Source: an uncultured Synechococcus sp. (GTDB lineage: Bacteria > Cyanobacteriota > Cyanobacteriia > Phormidesmidales > Phormidesmidaceae). From it: a DNA stretch of 64,000 bases. Made by a program: the position numbers and the translations under genes. The notes below the pieces were generated by a model that saw only the letters and a list, made by a program, of their open reading frames with translations, ran no database searches and had not been told where the DNA came from. The DNA lies in the NCBI GenBank assembly GCA_937911865.1, contig CALDSK010000144.1, positions 39,694 to 103,693 of the forward strand, in the 5' to 3' direction. Position 1 is the stretch's first letter, and each line of letters starts with the position of its first letter. This document shows positions 1 to 10,250 of the stretch, in pieces.

Positions 1-1316
1 GGAATAGCATCCTGTAAAAATTGAAGCATAAATCACACACTTCACAGGGCATCAATCACATACCCTACCTTAATGATGATGACGGCTGCTTTGACATCTG
101 CCGTTAAAGAGGAAACGCAGTCGTAAATTCATCAAATCGCTGAGGGCAACCGCTGAGCAGCCACTGACTAACCCTATCTGAAAAGACAGGTTTGAGCGTT
201 TCGGCCATGAAACAACTGCCTTTCATGGCTAAATAGAGCTGAACCATAAAAGAAACGAATAGAATGCATATCTAAATCTTGGTATGAATCGGTATGAATC
301 GCTGTGCTCAAAGTAATCCCGTGCAGATTGCAATGATTTTGTATAAAAAATGGTGGCGAAAAATGGTGTTTATAGGTATAAGGGAGTTTATGGCAGCTTA
401 ATATTCCATGAATTAACCTGCCATATACCGTTGTGTCGGATAGAAAAGGAGCGTCCAAATGTCAGGACATCTTCACATATGATATACGTTGATTGAGTTA
501 TAAAGATTCAGTCACAGTCGTCTGTGATTAGTTTCTTGAAAAAGAGAAGCGTGTTCGCAAAAGCGAAGGCGCTCACGAGAGAATAGAAACACTTCAATAC
601 CGATTTCACTGTCGACTTTTTCTGAGCGAAAGAGTCTGTAATATCGTCAGTAGAATCCGAGCTAGCAGCAGTTGAACTAACAGTTGAACAGTACGCCCAA
701 GAGAAATCTACAAGAGCAATCTATAAGCAGAATCTATAAGCAGTAAGCGTAAGATCGACAAAAGTATTAGAGAACACTATTAGCTCAGCACGAGCACTCT
801 CATTTAGCAAGCTATAGCCATTAGCTCAGAGGCGAGTACTTCGCCTTTTGCTCGGCTCTAATCATAGGCCACTCTTAGGTCATAGCTTTATAACTAGTGC
901 TTAATTTTGAACTGAGCAATAGAGAAGCAAATGGGTCATAAGCCACCATCTGTATGGTCCTATGGCTTCTACGGCCTTAGACGATATGTGTTCCCAGATT
1001 TAGAAATATTTCTGCTGTACTCATCTCTCTGGACTTATCTCTCTTAGGCAATTGTCTTAGGCAATTTTCTTTTGATAGATTTCAACGCTTTACTTTCTGC
1101 TTGTAGCGATTTATTCCGCCTATTACCGCTCGTCTATTACTTGATTCAGATGCCTGTAAAAGCGATGCATCGCCCTGTTGTGGTCCAAAATTCGGTGTAA
1201 GCTCGACGCGCCTAGAGTATACATTTATACCCCAACATTTTAGTCTCTTGCTTTCTCTATAAAGTTCAACAGAGAAAGTTCAGTACAGAAAGTTAGATAC
1301 ATGTGGAGTCATTAGG
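1..1316. other. Long non-coding spacer upstream of the polysaccharide locus
   Basis: I see no convincing gene here. The only longer open frame (174-458, minus strand) has no recognisable motif or good ribosome site. The stretch carries several perfect or near-perfect short tandem duplications: a 10-mer twice at 281-300, a 13-mer twice at 718-743, and a 13-mer twice at 1043-1068. At 1261-1300 the sequence AGAAAGTT-A recurs three times just before the first gene. The promoter of the polysaccharide operon probably lies here, but I cannot place it with confidence. Confidence 0.5.
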
Positions 1317-2600
1317 TTGCGTTATCCATCTGTTCGAAGCAGTATTCACATTCAGACTATCCTGCTGACTGGGTTCGGGATTGTTTTTTATCACTTGTTC
1401 TGGTTATGTCCGGCTAGCCAAGCTCAGACCGTGGCTAACGATAGCATCATGACAGAAGAATCAGTCGTGACAGAAGAATCAACCGAGCAAGGGTTGCCAA
1501 GCCTCGAAACAAACAGTACTGAAACAAACAGTACTGAAACAAACGGTGCTGAAATAGACATAATTGAAATAGACGGTGCTGAAACAGACAATCCTGGAAT
1601 AAATAGCCCTGAAACAGTCAATCCTGGAATAAGTGAGGTCGAAGTAAACGAGGCTGAAATAGGCAGCGTTACAAACAGTCGATATATTCTGGGAACGGGG
1701 GATGAAGTGCAGGTCACTGTATTTAACGCACCAGACTATAGCGGAGAATTTAGCGTGCTTGCTGGAGGCGCGTTAAATCTGCCCTTAGCCGGGGAAATTA
1801 TTGTTGCAGGACTCACCCTACCGCAAGCTTCTGAAAAGATTTCAGCTCAGCTAGGGCAATACGTGCGGCGACCTCGGGTAACGGTAAGCCTGATGGAGGC
1901 ACGCCCGCTACAGGTGGCGATTGCCGGAGAGGTTAACCGACCGGGTGCCTATACAATGCCGATTGAGGGTGAGAACGGCTCCTCAACCCCTACGCTGACT
2001 CAGGTAATTAGCCTAGCGGGCGGAATTACACAGACGGCAGATATTCGCCAGATCAGCGTACAGCGCCAGCTGCCTGGCAATGAGGCAACCGTGAGCGATC
2101 GCGAAATTACCGTTAACCTGTGGCAGCTGTTACAAGAAGGTCGATTAGACGCAGATTTGGCGCTACAGCGGGGCGATCGCATTATCATTCCAGAAGCAGT
2201 CGCCCTTAGCCCAGAAGAATCTACCGAGCTAGCCTCAACTAGCTTCTCTCCCACTGAAATTGCGGTCAATGTAGTTGGCGAAGTTGAGAATCCAGGGTCT
2301 ATCCTGCTACCGCCCAACGCTCCATTTAATCAGGCTATCTTGAGCGCGGGCGGGTTCAATCAACGAGCCAGGCAAAGCACTGTAGGGCTAGTCCGTCTTA
2401 ATGATAACGGGACGGTCACTAGCAGAGAAATTGAGATCGATTTTGAAGCAGGTCTGAACTCAGACAACAACCCTGCACTAAAACCCAATGACACCATTGT
2501 TGTAGGTGCAAACGGGCTCAGCCGAGTGACCGATACGCTAGGCACGATTCTGGCGCCTATCAACAGCGGCTTTGGCATCTTCCGGCTGTTTGGACTGTAG
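1317..2600 (+). CDS. Wza-like polysaccharide export protein with SLBB domains
   Basis: Outer-membrane/periplasmic polysaccharide export protein. A TTG start is chosen because GGAG at 1305-1308 sits 8 nt upstream. A hydrophobic N-terminal segment ends in a signal peptidase I-like site (ASQAQT, about residue 37). Next comes a Thr/Glu/Asn-rich repeat region (residues ~62-115), then the polysaccharide export core beginning YILGTGDEV with the typical VAGLTLPQA strand. Two SLBB-type modules follow, IAGEVNRPGAY and VVGEVENPGSI. The gene opens a same-strand cluster containing a co-polymerase, flippase and polymerase, which supports export of a Wzy-made polymer. The family is clear; whether the protein spans the outer membrane like E. 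coli Wza is not shown by sequence. Confidence 0.9.
   Translation: MRYPSVRSSIHIQTILLTGFGIVFYHLFWLCPASQAQTVANDSIMTEESVVTEESTEQGLPSLETNSTETNSTETNGAEIDIIEIDGAETDNPGINSPETVNPGISEVEVNEAEIGSVTNSRYILGTGDEVQVTVFNAPDYSGEFSVLAGGALNLPLAGEIIVAGLTLPQASEKISAQLGQYVRRPRVTVSLMEARPLQVAIAGEVNRPGAYTMPIEGENGSSTPTLTQVISLAGGITQTADIRQISVQRQLPGNEATVSDREITVNLWQLLQEGRLDADLALQRGDRIIIPEAVALSPEESTELASTSFSPTEIAVNVVGEVENPGSILLPPNAPFNQAILSAGGFNQRARQSTVGLVRLNDNGTVTSREIEIDFEAGLNSDNNPALKPNDTIVVGANGLSRVTDTLGTILAPINSGFGIFRLFGL
1507..1665 (+). repeat. Degenerate 15-nt tandem repeat inside the export protein gene
   Basis: A 15-nt unit resembling ACTGAAACAAACAGT is iterated in frame, perfectly at first and then with increasing divergence. 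It encodes pentapeptides such as TETNS, AEIDG and ETVNP. The region separates the signal peptide from the export domain, so it probably forms a flexible acidic linker. Confidence 0.8.
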
Positions 2601-2657
2601 AGAGCCTATCAACGAATTACTATCCATACACTTTTTATTGATGAAAAGACATTTTTT

Positions 2658-3863
2658 ATGAAAGTTGCTCTAGTACACGACTATTTGACGCAAAAAGGAG
2701 GGGCAGAGAGAGTCTTTGAACTGCTCTGCCGCTACTTCCCAGAAGCTGATATCTACACGTCTCTCTACAGCGCGACCGATAGCGTCGATCTCGGCAGTGA
2801 GCGCACCGTACATACCACTCGCCTACAGGCAATTCCCGGTGGCGTAAAATACTTTCGGCTACTAGCGCCTTTCTATTTCTCAGCGTTTCAAGCGCTAGAT
2901 TTGCAGCAATACGATCTTATTGTCAGCAGTACAACCGGGTTTGCCAAAGCAGTCCGAAAGCGACCCGATGCAACACATATTTGCTTTTGCCACAACGTCA
3001 CTCGCTTTTTGTGGGACACCGAAACCTACTTGCGGCAGTACAACGACTACCAAAAGATATATCCGCTGTTGCGGCCTATCTTTAATCAAATGCGGCGAAT
3101 CGACCTGAAATATGCACAAAACCCTGACTTTTATGTCTCTAATTCCAGTACCGTAGCCGCCCGCATCAAGCGTGTGTACAATCGCTCAGCGCTCACCATC
3201 AATTTTCCTATCGAGGTGGATAACTTTGTCTTTAGCGAACAGAAGGATGACTTCTACCTAGTCTCGGCCCGGCTGATTAGCTACAAGCGAGTTGACATAA
3301 TCATTGAAGCATTTAACTGGTTAGGGTTGCCTCTATTAATTATTGGCAATGGACCAGAAAGAAAACGTTTAGAAGCTAAAGCGCTCGATAATATTGCCTT
3401 CTTAGGGCATGTGAGTGACTCGGTGCGATCGCACCTCATGTCAAAATCACAGGCCGTGATCATCGCCGCCTTAGAAGACTACGGCCTAGTCCCTATTGAA
3501 GCCAATGTGAGTGGAACGCCTGTGATTGCGTACGGAGCCGGCGGCGTGCTAGACACTCAAGTACCGGAAAAAACAGGCGTTTTCTTTAATCGGCAGTCTC
3601 CGGAAGCCATTCAAGCAGCTGTTATTCAAGCCGAGAAAATTGACTGGGACTATCAAGAGATTCGCCATCACGCACTCAGTCACTTCTCAGAAACCGTATT
3701 TTTTGAGCGGGTTGAACAACTGTTCGACCAAGTGCTGACCCAAAGGCAGCCCATACCCGCCAGCAATCGTCAGCAACAGGCAGCGAGACCCCAGCTAAAG
3801 TCACTAGCAATAGAGCAGTGGTCACTAGATCAATCGCCGTTAAAACAGCTCCCACAAGAATAG
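2658..3863 (+). CDS. Glycosyltransferase family 4 (WbaZ-like)
   Basis: Retaining GT-B glycosyltransferase of 401 residues that adds a sugar to the lipid-linked repeat unit. The N-terminus MKVALVHDYLTQKGGAERV is typical of the WbaZ/mannosyltransferase branch of GT4. The C-terminal nucleotide-sugar half contains SARLISYKRVDIIIEAF, then the donor-binding segment ALEDYGLVPIEANVSGTPV, which has the EX7E-type acid pair. The last ~45 residues are Gln/Arg-rich and look disordered. The DNA from here to the next gene repeats CGCTAAAACAG-like units, which suggests local tandem duplication. It lies between the export protein and the chain-length regulator. The donor and acceptor cannot be told from sequence. 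Confidence 0.85.
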   Translation: MKVALVHDYLTQKGGAERVFELLCRYFPEADIYTSLYSATDSVDLGSERTVHTTRLQAIPGGVKYFRLLAPFYFSAFQALDLQQYDLIVSSTTGFAKAVRKRPDATHICFCHNVTRFLWDTETYLRQYNDYQKIYPLLRPIFNQMRRIDLKYAQNPDFYVSNSSTVAARIKRVYNRSALTINFPIEVDNFVFSEQKDDFYLVSARLISYKRVDIIIEAFNWLGLPLLIIGNGPERKRLEAKALDNIAFLGHVSDSVRSHLMSKSQAVIIAALEDYGLVPIEANVSGTPVIAYGAGGVLDTQVPEKTGVFFNRQSPEAIQAAVIQAEKIDWDYQEIRHHALSHFSETVFFERVEQLFDQVLTQRQPIPASNRQQQAARPQLKSLAIEQWSLDQSPLKQLPQE

Positions 3864-3943
3864 TTACCGCTAAAACAGTTATCGCTAAACTCATTAGCAC
3901 CAAGACAGTCGCCGCTAAAACAACGATCTAAGGGGAAAAGACA

Positions 3944-6196
3944 ATGACCAGTATTCAATCTCAAAGCGTCGAAGAATCCGAATTCGGCTATGGGCAGCTA
4001 CTGCAAATTCTAGGGCAGCGCATATACTGGCTGGGCGGCGCGTTAGTGGCCTCTCTGGGTGTAGCGGTCACAGCAACCCTGCTACAATCGCCCACCTATC
4101 AAAGTTCTATGCAGCTATTGGTAGAGCCCAACGTCTCTAGATCCATCAGTATTAACGAGATGGAAGGCTCTCAGTCAGACTCTTCTTCAGAAATTGCGCT
4201 CGACTACGCGACTCAGCTAACGTTGATGCGCAGTAAAGAGTTTGTTGAAGATGTCGTCATTATTTTCCCCGACATCTGTCAGGCAGGACAGACGCAGAAA
4301 GAATGCATGAGCACTTTTCAAAACTCGCTGAGGCTGTCTCAAATTGAAGAAGACAGCACGAGAACCCGGGTCTTTGAAGCGGTTTTTACCGGCAATGATG
4401 CCAGAAGAGCTCAGAAGTCTTTGCAGGCGCTTCAGCATGTGTACCTGCAATACAACGAAAACCAGCAAGAGAGACGCTTAAAAGACGGGTTGATGCTGGT
4501 CAATCGCCAGATTGATCAGGTACAGCAAGACATTAATGATTCTCAAGAAGCGCTGAAGAGATTTCGCCAAACAGGCGAAATTATCGATCCAGAAAGACAG
4601 TCGTTAGAAGCCGCCGCCGCTCTCGAAGAGATAGAACAGACTCAGCAGGCCGTGCAAGCAGATTATCAGGAAGCTCAGGCGCGATACGAAGCCGTTCAGC
4701 AGGCGCTTTCTGTTGACCCTGAACAGGCGACCATGGCCGCCAAACTCAGCGAATCGGGGCGCTACCAAGCCCTCCTAGAGGCGCTGCAGCTCAGTGAGCT
4801 AGAGCTCTCAGCCCGGCTAGCGGTTTACACCCTATCAGATCCTATTGCGCAAGATTTGCAGGCACAGCGCGATCGCCAAGTAGATCTTTTACAGATAGAA
4901 AGCCAACGCTTGCTTGGGGCTGACACTAGCGCTAGTCAGTCTGAGCTCATTGCGAACGGTCAGCTAGGAGAGCGAGATTTAGAACTCATCCAAGAGATGA
5001 TCACCACTCAGATTCAGATGAGTGGACTAGTCGCTCGCGAAGCGAGTCTAAGTCAAACGCAGCAGTCATTGCAGCAGCAGTTAAGCGCTTATCCGAGGCT
5101 GATTGCTGAGTACGACCGACTGCAGCCCGAGGTAGAAACCCAGCGAGCAGCGCTCGAAGAACTCTTGCAAACTCGCCAGGAGCTCAGTAACGAAATTGCC
5201 CAGGGCGGATTCAAATGGGCAGTGGTTGAAGCCCCTGATTTAGGACGAAAAATATCTCCTATCCCCTCACAAAACCTAGCTCTAGGGATTGTTGCAGGAC
5301 TGTTTTTAGGCGGGTTGTTAGCCTATGGCAGAGAAGCTACCGATACAGTAGTGCACACCCCCGCAGGGCTCAAAAAGCAGACGGCATTACCACTACTGGG
5401 TGTATTGCCTAAAGTGAAGGACCGCAAGCCCAGATTTGTTCTGCCCAGATTGGGTCTATTCGGGCGATCTCGCCAAACCTCAATCTCAGCCTACAATTCT
5501 AGCTTGAGCCTGGTTCAGTGGCAGCCTTTCCGGGAGGTTGTTGATCTGGTTTATAAAAATATTCAGCTGGCAGCTACACCGTTGAAATCAGTAATGGTTA
5601 CATCAGCGGTCTCTGGCGAAGGAAAAACAACGTTGGCGATGGGGCTAGCGCTGAGCGCAGCGCGTTCTCAAAAGAGAGTTTTGTTAATTGATGCCGATTT
5701 ACGCAGACCCTCGCTGCATGAACAAATTGGGTTATCTAATAGGCGCGGTCTTACCATGCTGTTAGATTCGCTAGAAACGCCTATCCCTGTCAGCATTACA
5801 GTGGCGAATACCCAAATTGACATTCTGTCAGCAGGTCCATTTTCAGAAGACCCTGTACAACTACTCAACTCTCATCGCATGAGAGAGCTAGTGGCCAAAT
5901 TTGAACAGCAGTATGACCTCATCGTATTTGATGCTTCTGCCGTGCTCGGGCAGGTTGATGCCCTACAGATTGCGTCCCTGTGTCAAGGCGTGGTGATGGT
6001 TAGCAGGCTCGATCGGGTCACTCAGAGCGACCTTTCACAAACTATGGCCATTCTGGCCCGGGTAAATCAGCTCGGCATAGTCGCTAATGGCGATAGCAGC
6101 GCAGATTCTCCTTACACCCACCTACACCCACCCGAACCGATCCTCCATATCGATCAAAACGCAGCACCAACCCGCATAATCTCCGGGCGTCGTTGA
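3944..6196 (+). CDS. Wzc-like polysaccharide co-polymerase with BY-kinase domain
   Basis: Inner-membrane chain-length regulator and tyrosine autokinase. A Wzz domain has a first membrane helix at residues ~30-50, a long coiled-coil region (~165-425) and a second helix (~444-465). The cytoplasmic BY-kinase follows, with Walker A VSGEGKTT (~556-563) and Walker A' VLLIDADLRRP. At the Walker B position the sequence is FDASAV rather than the usual DTPP. The family normally ends in a tyrosine cluster that is autophosphorylated; here the last 35 residues hold a single Tyr (YTHLHPPEP). The protein should control Wzy polymerisation and export with the upstream export protein. No Wzb-type phosphatase gene is seen nearby. 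Confidence 0.92.
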   Translation: MTSIQSQSVEESEFGYGQLLQILGQRIYWLGGALVASLGVAVTATLLQSPTYQSSMQLLVEPNVSRSISINEMEGSQSDSSSEIALDYATQLTLMRSKEFVEDVVIIFPDICQAGQTQKECMSTFQNSLRLSQIEEDSTRTRVFEAVFTGNDARRAQKSLQALQHVYLQYNENQQERRLKDGLMLVNRQIDQVQQDINDSQEALKRFRQTGEIIDPERQSLEAAAALEEIEQTQQAVQADYQEAQARYEAVQQALSVDPEQATMAAKLSESGRYQALLEALQLSELELSARLAVYTLSDPIAQDLQAQRDRQVDLLQIESQRLLGADTSASQSELIANGQLGERDLELIQEMITTQIQMSGLVAREASLSQTQQSLQQQLSAYPRLIAEYDRLQPEVETQRAALEELLQTRQELSNEIAQGGFKWAVVEAPDLGRKISPIPSQNLALGIVAGLFLGGLLAYGREATDTVVHTPAGLKKQTALPLLGVLPKVKDRKPRFVLPRLGLFGRSRQTSISAYNSSLSLVQWQPFREVVDLVYKNIQLAATPLKSVMVTSAVSGEGKTTLAMGLALSAARSQKRVLLIDADLRRPSLHEQIGLSNRRGLTMLLDSLETPIPVSITVANTQIDILSAGPFSEDPVQLLNSHRMRELVAKFEQQYDLIVFDASAVLGQVDALQIASLCQGVVMVSRLDRVTQSDLSQTMAILARVNQLGIVANGDSSADSPYTHLHPPEPILHIDQNAAPTRIISGRR

Positions 6197-6260
6197 CTTC
6201 TGTCGTTGATTTTTGTGTTTATTGAACAATCTGTTTATTGGCTGTTTATTGGACAATCTA

Positions 6261-7133
6261 ATGATGACATCTACCGCACTACTCAAAATACCTAGAATCT
6301 TACCGCTAGATCAGCTGAACACGCAGAGCCTGGCGCCCGTAATGTTGTTTTGGCGACAGAATTTTCTGTTAATTAAGCCAGCGAGTGGTCTCGCGCCAAA
6401 ACAGACGGAGCAAATACTCCCAGCACTACAAAACCGGCAGTGGTTTGAGTACTGCCTACGCTACTCTCCTGTAAAAGCGGTGCGTCTAGATATGCTGTTA
6501 GGAGAGGATACCTTGAGAGATTGGGCCGATGCTTGCGATCGCACAGGGAAACGCACCTTTATCCACCTCCCTTCGGCAAGTTGCCTGCCCAGAATTCGCG
6601 CGCCTTGGCGTTGGGGGCTCAAGCGCCTCGCCGATTGGCTAGTAGCCGCAAGTCTGTTAGTTTGCCTGAGTCCTGTCCTTTTTCTGTTGATAATACTGAC
6701 ACGGTTAGACTCACCCGGCCCTATTTTCTTTCGCCAGTGGAAGGTAGGCGATCGCGGTCAGCTATTTCAAATTTTCAAATTTAGAACTAAGCGACACGGC
6801 GCTAAGAAACGAAGGAGAAGCCTAGACAAACTGCCACAGCTACTCAATGTGTTGAGAGGTGAAATGAGTTTAGTCGGCCCGCGTCCGCTAGACCTACACG
6901 AGGCATTTCGCCTGAGTCCCAACAGTCAAAAACGACTGAACGCACTGCCAGGACTCATAAGCTGGTGCCAGGTAAAAATGAGAGACTCTAATCAACCAGG
7001 CTCTAATCAACCAAGCTTAGAAATCCGTAGCCAGGTCGATCTTAACTATCTCAGGAACTGGTCGTTGAAGAGAGATCTTTGGATAATACTACTCGCTATT
7101 CCAAAAGGGTTTAGCAGTCTTATTTTCCCTTAA
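6261..7133 (+). CDS. Initiating sugar transferase (polyprenol-phosphate phosphoglycosyltransferase)
   Basis: Transfers the first sugar-phosphate to undecaprenyl phosphate to begin the repeat unit. ATG at 6261 is preferred over a TTG at 6213, which would translate an imperfect GTTTATTG triple repeat. About 115 residues with no clear motif precede the catalytic domain. That domain has KRLADWL, one membrane helix, [48 protein letters not shown] and [10 protein letters not shown]. The loop between KFRT and SLDKLPQ is only about 10 residues; in most relatives it is about 25-30 and carries the Asp/Arg-rich segment. This may be a trimmed, still active enzyme. About 290 aa. Confidence 0.85.
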   Translation: MMTSTALLKIPRILPLDQLNTQSLAPVMLFWRQNFLLIKPASGLAPKQTEQILPALQNRQWFEYCLRYSPVKAVRLDMLLGEDTLRDWADACDRTGKRTFIHLPSASCLPRIRAPWRWGLKRLADWLVAASLLVCLSPVLFLLIILTRLDSPGPIFFRQWKVGDRGQLFQIFKFRTKRHGAKKRRRSLDKLPQLLNVLRGEMSLVGPRPLDLHEAFRLSPNSQKRLNALPGLISWCQVKMRDSNQPGSNQPSLEIRSQVDLNYLRNWSLKRDLWIILLAIPKGFSSLIFP

Positions 7134-7368
7134 CTAGAGTCTAGAATCTTCTAAAAGCTGATTTTGGGCTTGCTAATTTCAGGCATGTATTTCAAGCTTT
7201 TCATTTCAAGCTTTTAAGGAGCGGAAACACAGCTAAGCCTGCCAGCTTGGAAAAAGATAAGAACTTCAGAAGATAAGAACTTCAGAAGATAAAAACTCCG
7301 GGGCATCTCATCATGATTCTCAATCAGCTATCTACAACAGAGACAAGCTATGGCAGAACAAAAAACAC

Positions 7369-8721
7369 ATGCTTTCTAATTTTTCTAAATTGAAATATTT
7401 TATCCACAATAAGTCCACGTGGATACTGAGAGGTCAAGACAGCGCTTCTGCGACCTTGCAAACTGTGCTGACAAGAACATTAATAATAGGCGTCAACGTA
7501 GGAACAGGTATCATCACAGCTCGCTTCTTAGGTGCCCAAGGTAGAGGTGAGCAGGCCGCTATGATTCTATGGCCTATCTTTTTAGCCAATACGCTAACGT
7601 TTGGGTTACCAACAGCTGTTATTTACAACTTTCGAAAGTATCCCAAAGATCGATCTAAGCTTTTTGCAGCGGCACTACTGCTAGGAACAATAGCTGGTCT
7701 AGCAGCAACGGTATTGGGCATCGTGCTAATGCCGACACTGCTAAAAAACTATTCAGAGTCCAGCATAGGGTTCGCACGCCTGCTAATGTTAAACTCTCCT
7801 ATCGTTTTGGTGCAGCTCATAGTGTTATCTGCACTTGAGGCGAATGGAGATTTTTCTGCCTCGAATCGTTTGCGCTTACTTATTCCCACACTCACGTTAT
7901 TGTTACTTATAGGACTATTATTCACCAATTCCTTAAATCCTTACACATCGGCGCTAGCTTACATTGTTAATGGCATACCCGTTTTCTTTTGGACTCTAAT
8001 CCAGCTCTGGCGAAAAATTCGGCCTCAATGGCAAGATCTCTACCGAGCAACAAAACTGCTCATCAGCTACGGCTTACGCTCTTATGGGGTGAGTGTGCTT
8101 GGAACGCTCGCGTCAAATATCGACCAAGCCTTAGTCGTAGGCTTTTTAGAACCTGCCGCCATGGGAACTTATGTAGTTGCGCTAAGTCTATCTAAAATAT
8201 TAAACATCTTTCACAATTCTCTTTCTACGGTTCTATTTCCCAGTGCTGCGGCTAGGCCGCTCGAAGAAATTATTGCGATGACAGGTCGCGCTGTCAGGCT
8301 CAATATCGCTTCAATGATTCTGATTGGATCTGCTGTGATTGTCGCCAGTCCGCTTCTCTTGAACCTGCTTTACGGTTCAGAGTTTATCAGCGCTGTACCC
8401 GTTTTGAGAATCTTGATTATTGGAGTAGTGGTCAATGGGGCAGCGATGATTTTGGCTCAAGCTTTCATGGCATCTGGAAGTCCAGGTGTCGTCACAGCAC
8501 TGCAAGGTGTTGGGCTAGCGTTAAACGTACCCTTAATGGTCGTTCTCATTCCGCCGCTGGGCTTAACTGGCGCGGCACTATCGCTTCTACTCTCAACCAC
8601 AGCACGCCTCATATTCATCCTATTCTTATTCCCAACCGTTCTTAAAAGAAACCCGCCTAGCCTGATTATCAATCGAGAAGACATCATATATCTGAAACAG
8701 AAACTCTCGGCTTCCCTCTAA
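7369..8721 (+). CDS. Wzx-like lipid-linked oligosaccharide flippase
   Basis: Polytopic membrane protein of 450 residues from the MOP/polysaccharide synthase flippase superfamily. It has about 12-14 predicted helices, the N-terminal pattern GTGIITARFLGAQGRGE, and a central NIDQALVVGFLEPAAMGTY stretch with charged residues that is typical of Wzx proteins. It would flip undecaprenyl-linked repeat units to the periplasm. Its place between the initiating transferase and the polymerase fits. The 235-nt gap before it contains a 14-nt (7189-7216) and a 16-nt (about 7255-7286) direct duplication but no gene. Confidence 0.88.
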   Translation: MLSNFSKLKYFIHNKSTWILRGQDSASATLQTVLTRTLIIGVNVGTGIITARFLGAQGRGEQAAMILWPIFLANTLTFGLPTAVIYNFRKYPKDRSKLFAAALLLGTIAGLAATVLGIVLMPTLLKNYSESSIGFARLLMLNSPIVLVQLIVLSALEANGDFSASNRLRLLIPTLTLLLLIGLLFTNSLNPYTSALAYIVNGIPVFFWTLIQLWRKIRPQWQDLYRATKLLISYGLRSYGVSVLGTLASNIDQALVVGFLEPAAMGTYVVALSLSKILNIFHNSLSTVLFPSAAARPLEEIIAMTGRAVRLNIASMILIGSAVIVASPLLLNLLYGSEFISAVPVLRILIIGVVVNGAAMILAQAFMASGSPGVVTALQGVGLALNVPLMVVLIPPLGLTGAALSLLLSTTARLIFILFLFPTVLKRNPPSLIINREDIIYLKQKLSASL

Positions 8722-8755
8722 TTACGACTATCTCTATTACCGTCTCATATAAAGT

Positions 8756-10171
8756 ATGAATCCTACGGACCATACAGCTGTGAAAATGAAAGAGCGGGCT
8801 TCCCCCAACGCATCAATAGGATGGATGGCAATCCTATCATTTGCTTTGTTGTCTTTACTTGTACTGGCAGGCAAGCCCTCTCTTCTAAATCTCTCTTTTC
8901 CGGCAATGGCGCTAATAGTAGGCGCATTTCTTTATGTCAAGTATCCTTTTTTATACATGGGTTTCAGCTGGTGGCTCTGGTTTCTTGCACCTTTAGTACG
9001 TCGTATGGCAGACTATTCTGCTGGCTATACCAATCCGAGTCCTATTATATTAGCGCCCTACCTAGTCACCGCAATCAGCGGGGTAAAAATGCTCGAAAAA
9101 GTAGGCCGGGCTCAAAGTGGTGCAAATATCTATTTTTTCGCATCTATAGCTGGAACAATTTACGCAATTTTTGTGGGCTTTATAAAAGCCGCACCCGTTT
9201 CTGCTATTACTAATGCGCTCGAATGGATGTGCCCCGTGCTGTTTGGCTTCTTCCTATATTCCCAATGGAGAGAATACCCAAAGCTTAAAATCCACACAAA
9301 ACAGGTGTTTGTCTGGTGCGTGCTGATAACAGGCGTCTATGGAGTTATTCAATATCTGATATTACCAGGATGGGACCAGCTATGGTTAGAAAAGACTATA
9401 GATCTCAGTGAGAATGCTAGAGCATTTGGCGCACCAGAGCCGATGAACGTCAGGGTGTGGAGCACAATGAACAGCCCCGGAGTTTTTGCGCAGGTCATGA
9501 TGGCTCCCTTGCTGCTACTTTTAGGTGAATCTAGTTTTTTGGGTTCTTTGGCCTCGTCGTTTGGCTACTTATCACTTTTACTTTCACTGGTTCGCTCAGC
9601 GTGGTTAGGCTGGCTCGTAGGCGTGGCTATGCTGTTTACTAGTCTAAAGTCTCATCTTCAAATTCGGTTAGTCATAGCTATTGTTGTTGCAGCAATTTGC
9701 GCGCTGCCGCTAATTTTCTTAGATCCATTTTCTGAATACATCAGTGGACGAATGCAAACGCTAGCTACGCCAACAGGAGATGGCAGTGCCAACGCCAGGT
9801 TAGAAACCTACAGTAGGCTCTTAGGCCTAGGCCTTGTGAACTTTCTAGGTAATGGTTTTGGCGCTGAGAACGGGCTGCTTGACAGCGCGATATTAGATAT
9901 CTTACTTACGCTGGGCTGGCTCGGGAGCATTTTCTACGTTGGAGGTGCGCTTCCGCTGCTTGTCAGACTGCTGTCTGACGCCTCAATGAAAGGCGATTCT
10001 TTTGCAAGCTCGGTCCGTGCTGTTTGTGTCGGGATGATCATTCAAATGCCTTTGGGTTCTGTGATGTTGGGTCTACCAGGCATGATTCTTTGGGGCTTTT
10101 TAGGAATAGGCTTAGCAGGACAACAGTATAAGAAAGTCAACGCCATAGAAATCGGCACCATAGAAGAATGA
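8756..10171 (+). CDS. Wzy-like O-antigen/exopolysaccharide polymerase
   Basis: Integral membrane protein of 471 residues with roughly 11-12 hydrophobic helices and a large periplasmic loop. The loop contains FGAPEPMNVRVWSTMNSPG, and the following helices carry LSLVRSAWLGWLVG, matching the Wzy_C/O-antigen ligase-type polymerase family (the Arg of VRSAW is characteristic). It would join flipped repeat units. It starts 34 nt after the flippase, so the two are probably co-transcribed. Ligase activity cannot be excluded from sequence, but the locus context favours polymerase. Confidence 0.85.
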   Translation: MNPTDHTAVKMKERASPNASIGWMAILSFALLSLLVLAGKPSLLNLSFPAMALIVGAFLYVKYPFLYMGFSWWLWFLAPLVRRMADYSAGYTNPSPIILAPYLVTAISGVKMLEKVGRAQSGANIYFFASIAGTIYAIFVGFIKAAPVSAITNALEWMCPVLFGFFLYSQWREYPKLKIHTKQVFVWCVLITGVYGVIQYLILPGWDQLWLEKTIDLSENARAFGAPEPMNVRVWSTMNSPGVFAQVMMAPLLLLLGESSFLGSLASSFGYLSLLLSLVRSAWLGWLVGVAMLFTSLKSHLQIRLVIAIVVAAICALPLIFLDPFSEYISGRMQTLATPTGDGSANARLETYSRLLGLGLVNFLGNGFGAENGLLDSAILDILLTLGWLGSIFYVGGALPLLVRLLSDASMKGDSFASSVRAVCVGMIIQMPLGSVMLGLPGMILWGFLGIGLAGQQYKKVNAIEIGTIEE

Positions 10172-10250
10172 AATAGACAGACATGAAATACAGAGAAATG
10201 AAATAGCGTTAGTTTTACAAAGCGTTTTATAGAGAGTTAAATAGAAGCCG

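Noticed and set aside
174..458. 94-residue minus-strand open frame in the first spacer
   Set aside because: No motif, poor composition and no ribosome site; the region is rich in short duplications.
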